The notes under the pieces are model-generated. The model saw nothing but the letters and a program-made list of their open reading frames with translations, had not been told where the DNA came from and did no database searches. From Afipia sp. (GTDB lineage Bacteria > Pseudomonadota > Alphaproteobacteria > Rhizobiales > Xanthobacteraceae): 16,231 nt of DNA. The stretch covers positions 1-16,231 of the forward strand of contig JAGVII010000073.1 of the NCBI GenBank assembly GCA_020056155.1, given 5' to 3'. Every line of letters begins with the position of its first letter. Within the stretch, counting starts at the first letter, position 1. Below are positions 14,766-16,231 of this stretch, piece by piece. The position numbers were made by a program, and so were the translations under genes.

Positions 14766-14944
14766 GTCTGCTCCGTCACCTGGGCGTGATTTTCGTCCGA
14801 AAACGCGTTCTTTCGGGCCGCAACATACGGCGGGCGGTCCCCCCAATGCAAACGCATTGAAGGATCTGTCGCGGTTGCATCAGCCTGCGGTCCGCGCTTA
14901 AACAGCCTAAATCTCGCGTTCTGCGCAATCAAACGAGTCCCTGA

Positions 14945-15766
14945 ATGACATCTTCGTCCTCCATCGGTTTCCTCGCGCCCCTGTTCGTCCCGGCCACGCG
15001 GCCCGAGCGGTATTTCAAGGCGGCAGGGTCCGGCGCGGACGGCATCATCATCGATCTTGAGGACGCGGTGGCGGCGAACGAGAAGGATGCCGCCCGCGAG
15101 ACGCTGGTTGCCGCCTCCCTCCCCCCGAATTCGATCGTCCGCGTCAACGCGTTTGGAACGCGCTGGCATGAGGCTGACATTGTGGCGATGAAGGGCCTCG
15201 GCATCGCCGGAATCATGTTGCCAAAGGCAGAGACTGCGGGGCATCTGGAGAGCGTACGCGCGGTGCTGGGCGATCTTCCGGTGATTTCGCTGATCGAATC
15301 GGCGCAAGGCGTCGCGGGCGTTCGCGAGGTCGCCAGTCATTCCGACCGGCTCGCGTTCGGCTATATCGACTTCAGCGCCGATGTCGGTTGCAGCATGGAC
15401 CGCGACGCATTGCTGATGGCCCGCTCCGAGATCGTGCTGGCCTCGAGGCTTGCGCAGTTGCCATCACCGCTCGAGGGCGTGACACCATCGTTCGACGATC
15501 CGGCGCTGGTTGAGGATGACGCGCGTTATGCGGCATCGATGGGTTTCGGTGGCAAGCTGTGCATTCATCCGAAGCAGATCGCGCCGACGCTGAAGGGATT
15601 CCGGCCGTCGTTAAAAGATATCGAATGGGCGACGAAGATCTCCAACTCGGGAGACGGCGCGGTGTCGGTCGACGGCATGATGGTCGATGCGCCGGTGCGG
15701 CTGCGGGCGCAGCGCATTCTCGCCGCGGCGAAAGCCAGCGACGCGGCCGGAGGAAGTAGCCGATAA
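14945..15766 (+). CDS. HpcH/HpaI aldolase / citrate lyase beta-subunit (CitE)-like protein
   Basis: A 273-residue TIM-barrel lyase of the CitE-like group, which contains citramalyl-CoA, malyl-CoA and (3S)-malyl-CoA lyases or thioesterases. Visible motifs: LFVPATRPERYFKAAGSGAD, IIDLEDAV (36-42), VRVN with Arg66, LPKAE (92-96), the Mg ligand Glu118 in LIESAQGV, the second ligand Asp142 in FGYIDFSADVG, and CIHPKQI in the C-terminal part. It is short and stands alone without CitD or CitF genes, so it is not part of a citrate lyase complex; a CoA-ester lyase role is more likely. ATG 14945 gives the normal start; a weak GAG lies upstream. The 179-bp gap to hemC shows only a small AATGC/GCATT inverted repeat and no convincing promoter. 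Confidence 0.9.
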   Translation: MTSSSSIGFLAPLFVPATRPERYFKAAGSGADGIIIDLEDAVAANEKDAARETLVAASLPPNSIVRVNAFGTRWHEADIVAMKGLGIAGIMLPKAETAGHLESVRAVLGDLPVISLIESAQGVAGVREVASHSDRLAFGYIDFSADVGCSMDRDALLMARSEIVLASRLAQLPSPLEGVTPSFDDPALVEDDARYAASMGFGGKLCIHPKQIAPTLKGFRPSLKDIEWATKISNSGDGAVSVDGMMVDAPVRLRAQRILAAAKASDAAGGSSR

Positions 15767-15790
15767 GGTGGAGACCTCGGTTCACGCGCC

Positions 15791-15879
15791 GTCATTGCGA
15801 GCGAAGCGAAGCAATCCAGTCTCTGACAGAAGGAAAGCGAGGACTGGATTGCTTCGTCGCAAGCGCTCCTCGCAATGAC
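15791..15879. repeat. GTCATTGCGAGC palindromic repeat, copy 4
   Basis: The left arm (15791-15819, GTCATTGCGAGCGAAGCGAA...) and the right arm (15844-15879, ending CTCCTCGCAATGAC) pair around a loop of about 24 bases. It lies between the convergent 3' ends of the CitE-like gene and the partial VOC gene, where it may serve as a 3'-end hairpin for both. Confidence 0.9.
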
Positions 15880-15919
15880 GGATGGAAAATCTTCCAGCGA
15901 AAGCGGCTCCCGACTCTCG

Positions 15920-16231
15920 CTAATCGCGCGCGACCCAGACTGCCATCTCATTGCCACCCGGTTCGCGGAAATGAAATCGGCGCCCGCCGGGAAAATCGAA
16001 CTGCGGCTTCGTGATTGTGCCGCCAGCGGCAATCACGCGCCGTTCGGCGGCGTCGATATCCGTGGTCCGCACCACCGCGAGCGGTGCCGCGACCCGTTCC
16101 GCTGCCTGATCGATGCCGCCATCGATTCCCGCGTCCGTGAGAGCATCGTAAGTCGGGCCATAGCTGACAATACCCCAGCCGAAAGCCGCCTGGAAAAACG
16201 CACTGGTTCGCGCACGGTCGGTGCTGGGAAA
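15920..16231 (-). CDS. glyoxalase/bleomycin resistance (VOC) family protein, partial at the window edge
   Basis: The minus strand is open from the window end to TAG at 15922-15920, giving the last 103 residues of a protein whose start is outside the window. The reading begins FPSTDRARTSAFFQAAFGWG, continues through SYGPTYDAL, PLAVVRTTDIDAAERRVIAAGG and TITKPQFDFPGGRRFHFREP, and ends GGNEMAVWVARD. This is the usual VOC-domain pattern: an AxxFYxxxFGW-type first repeat, a V-x-DIDAA--V-x-AGG segment and a C-terminal F-x(2)-PxGN-x(2)-W/V strand with the metal-ligand Glu in GGNEMAVW. Substrate and function (isomerase, dioxygenase or resistance protein) cannot be told. Confidence 0.88.
   Translation of the reverse strand, partial: FPSTDRARTSAFFQAAFGWGIVSYGPTYDALTDAGIDGGIDQAAERVAAPLAVVRTTDIDAAERRVIAAGGTITKPQFDFPGGRRFHFREPGGNEMAVWVARD

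Noticed and set aside
3608..15879. Repeated arms as a possible CRISPR array
   Set aside because: The repeats are palindromic pairs kilobases apart in separate intergenic gaps, without regularly spaced units or cas genes.
15565..16215. Two minus-strand frames (15565-16032 and 16033-16215) at the right edge
   Set aside because: They are out of frame with the clear VOC-domain reading (15920-16231) and contain repeat sequence or low-information Arg/Ser-rich translation.

Overview
The window looks like a piece of an alphaproteobacterial chromosome, most likely from the Bradyrhizobium/Rhodopseudomonas/Afipia group. The reasons are the high-GC coding sequence, the resemblance of the proteins as recalled from that group, and short palindromic repeats (arms beginning GTCATTGCGAGCGAAGCGAA) between genes, which are common in those genomes. 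This assignment is inference from memory, not from a search.

Layout, left to right. (1) 1-5117: an M20-family N-carbamoyl-amino-acid hydrolase, an oligopeptidase B-type serine peptidase and an MFS transporter, all on the + strand and separated by palindromic repeats. (2) 5134-6404, - strand: a conserved protein of unknown function with an Ada-like RPCxxC motif, followed by a HigB/HigA-like toxin-antitoxin pair. A perfect 22-bp palindrome lies across the -10 element of the pair's promoter. (3) 6532-8569: a D-2-hydroxyacid dehydrogenase divergent from an RraA-like aldolase, then a hairpin with a GNRA loop and a 28-residue membrane microprotein. (4) 8580-10409: a small three-helix membrane protein divergent from SelO, a protein AMPylase. 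(5) 10410-11662: two palindromic repeats and a nitronate monooxygenase-like flavoenzyme. (6) 11866-14765: uroporphyrinogen decarboxylase (hemE) on +, convergent with a hemC-to-ion-channel pair on -. The channel ends in a zinc ribbon and the HemC is a divergent form. (7) 14945-16231: a CitE/HpcH-type lyase or aldolase, another repeat, and the C-terminal part of a glyoxalase/VOC protein cut by the window edge.

Most genes are single transcription units or pairs rather than one large operon. Several enzymes (carbamoylase, oligopeptidase, RraA-like aldolase with hydroxyacid dehydrogenase, CitE-like lyase, MFS carrier) suggest catabolic versatility, but no single pathway joins them. HemC and HemE act at the third and fifth steps of tetrapyrrole synthesis from 5-aminolevulinate, yet here they are not in one operon. 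I saw no tRNA, rRNA, CRISPR array, prophage or transposase gene. I did not find a clearly new multi-gene system. The most noteworthy items are the toxin-antitoxin promoter with a nearly leaderless toxin, the Ada-like motif in the unknown protein, the zinc-ribbon channel next to hemC, and the microprotein.
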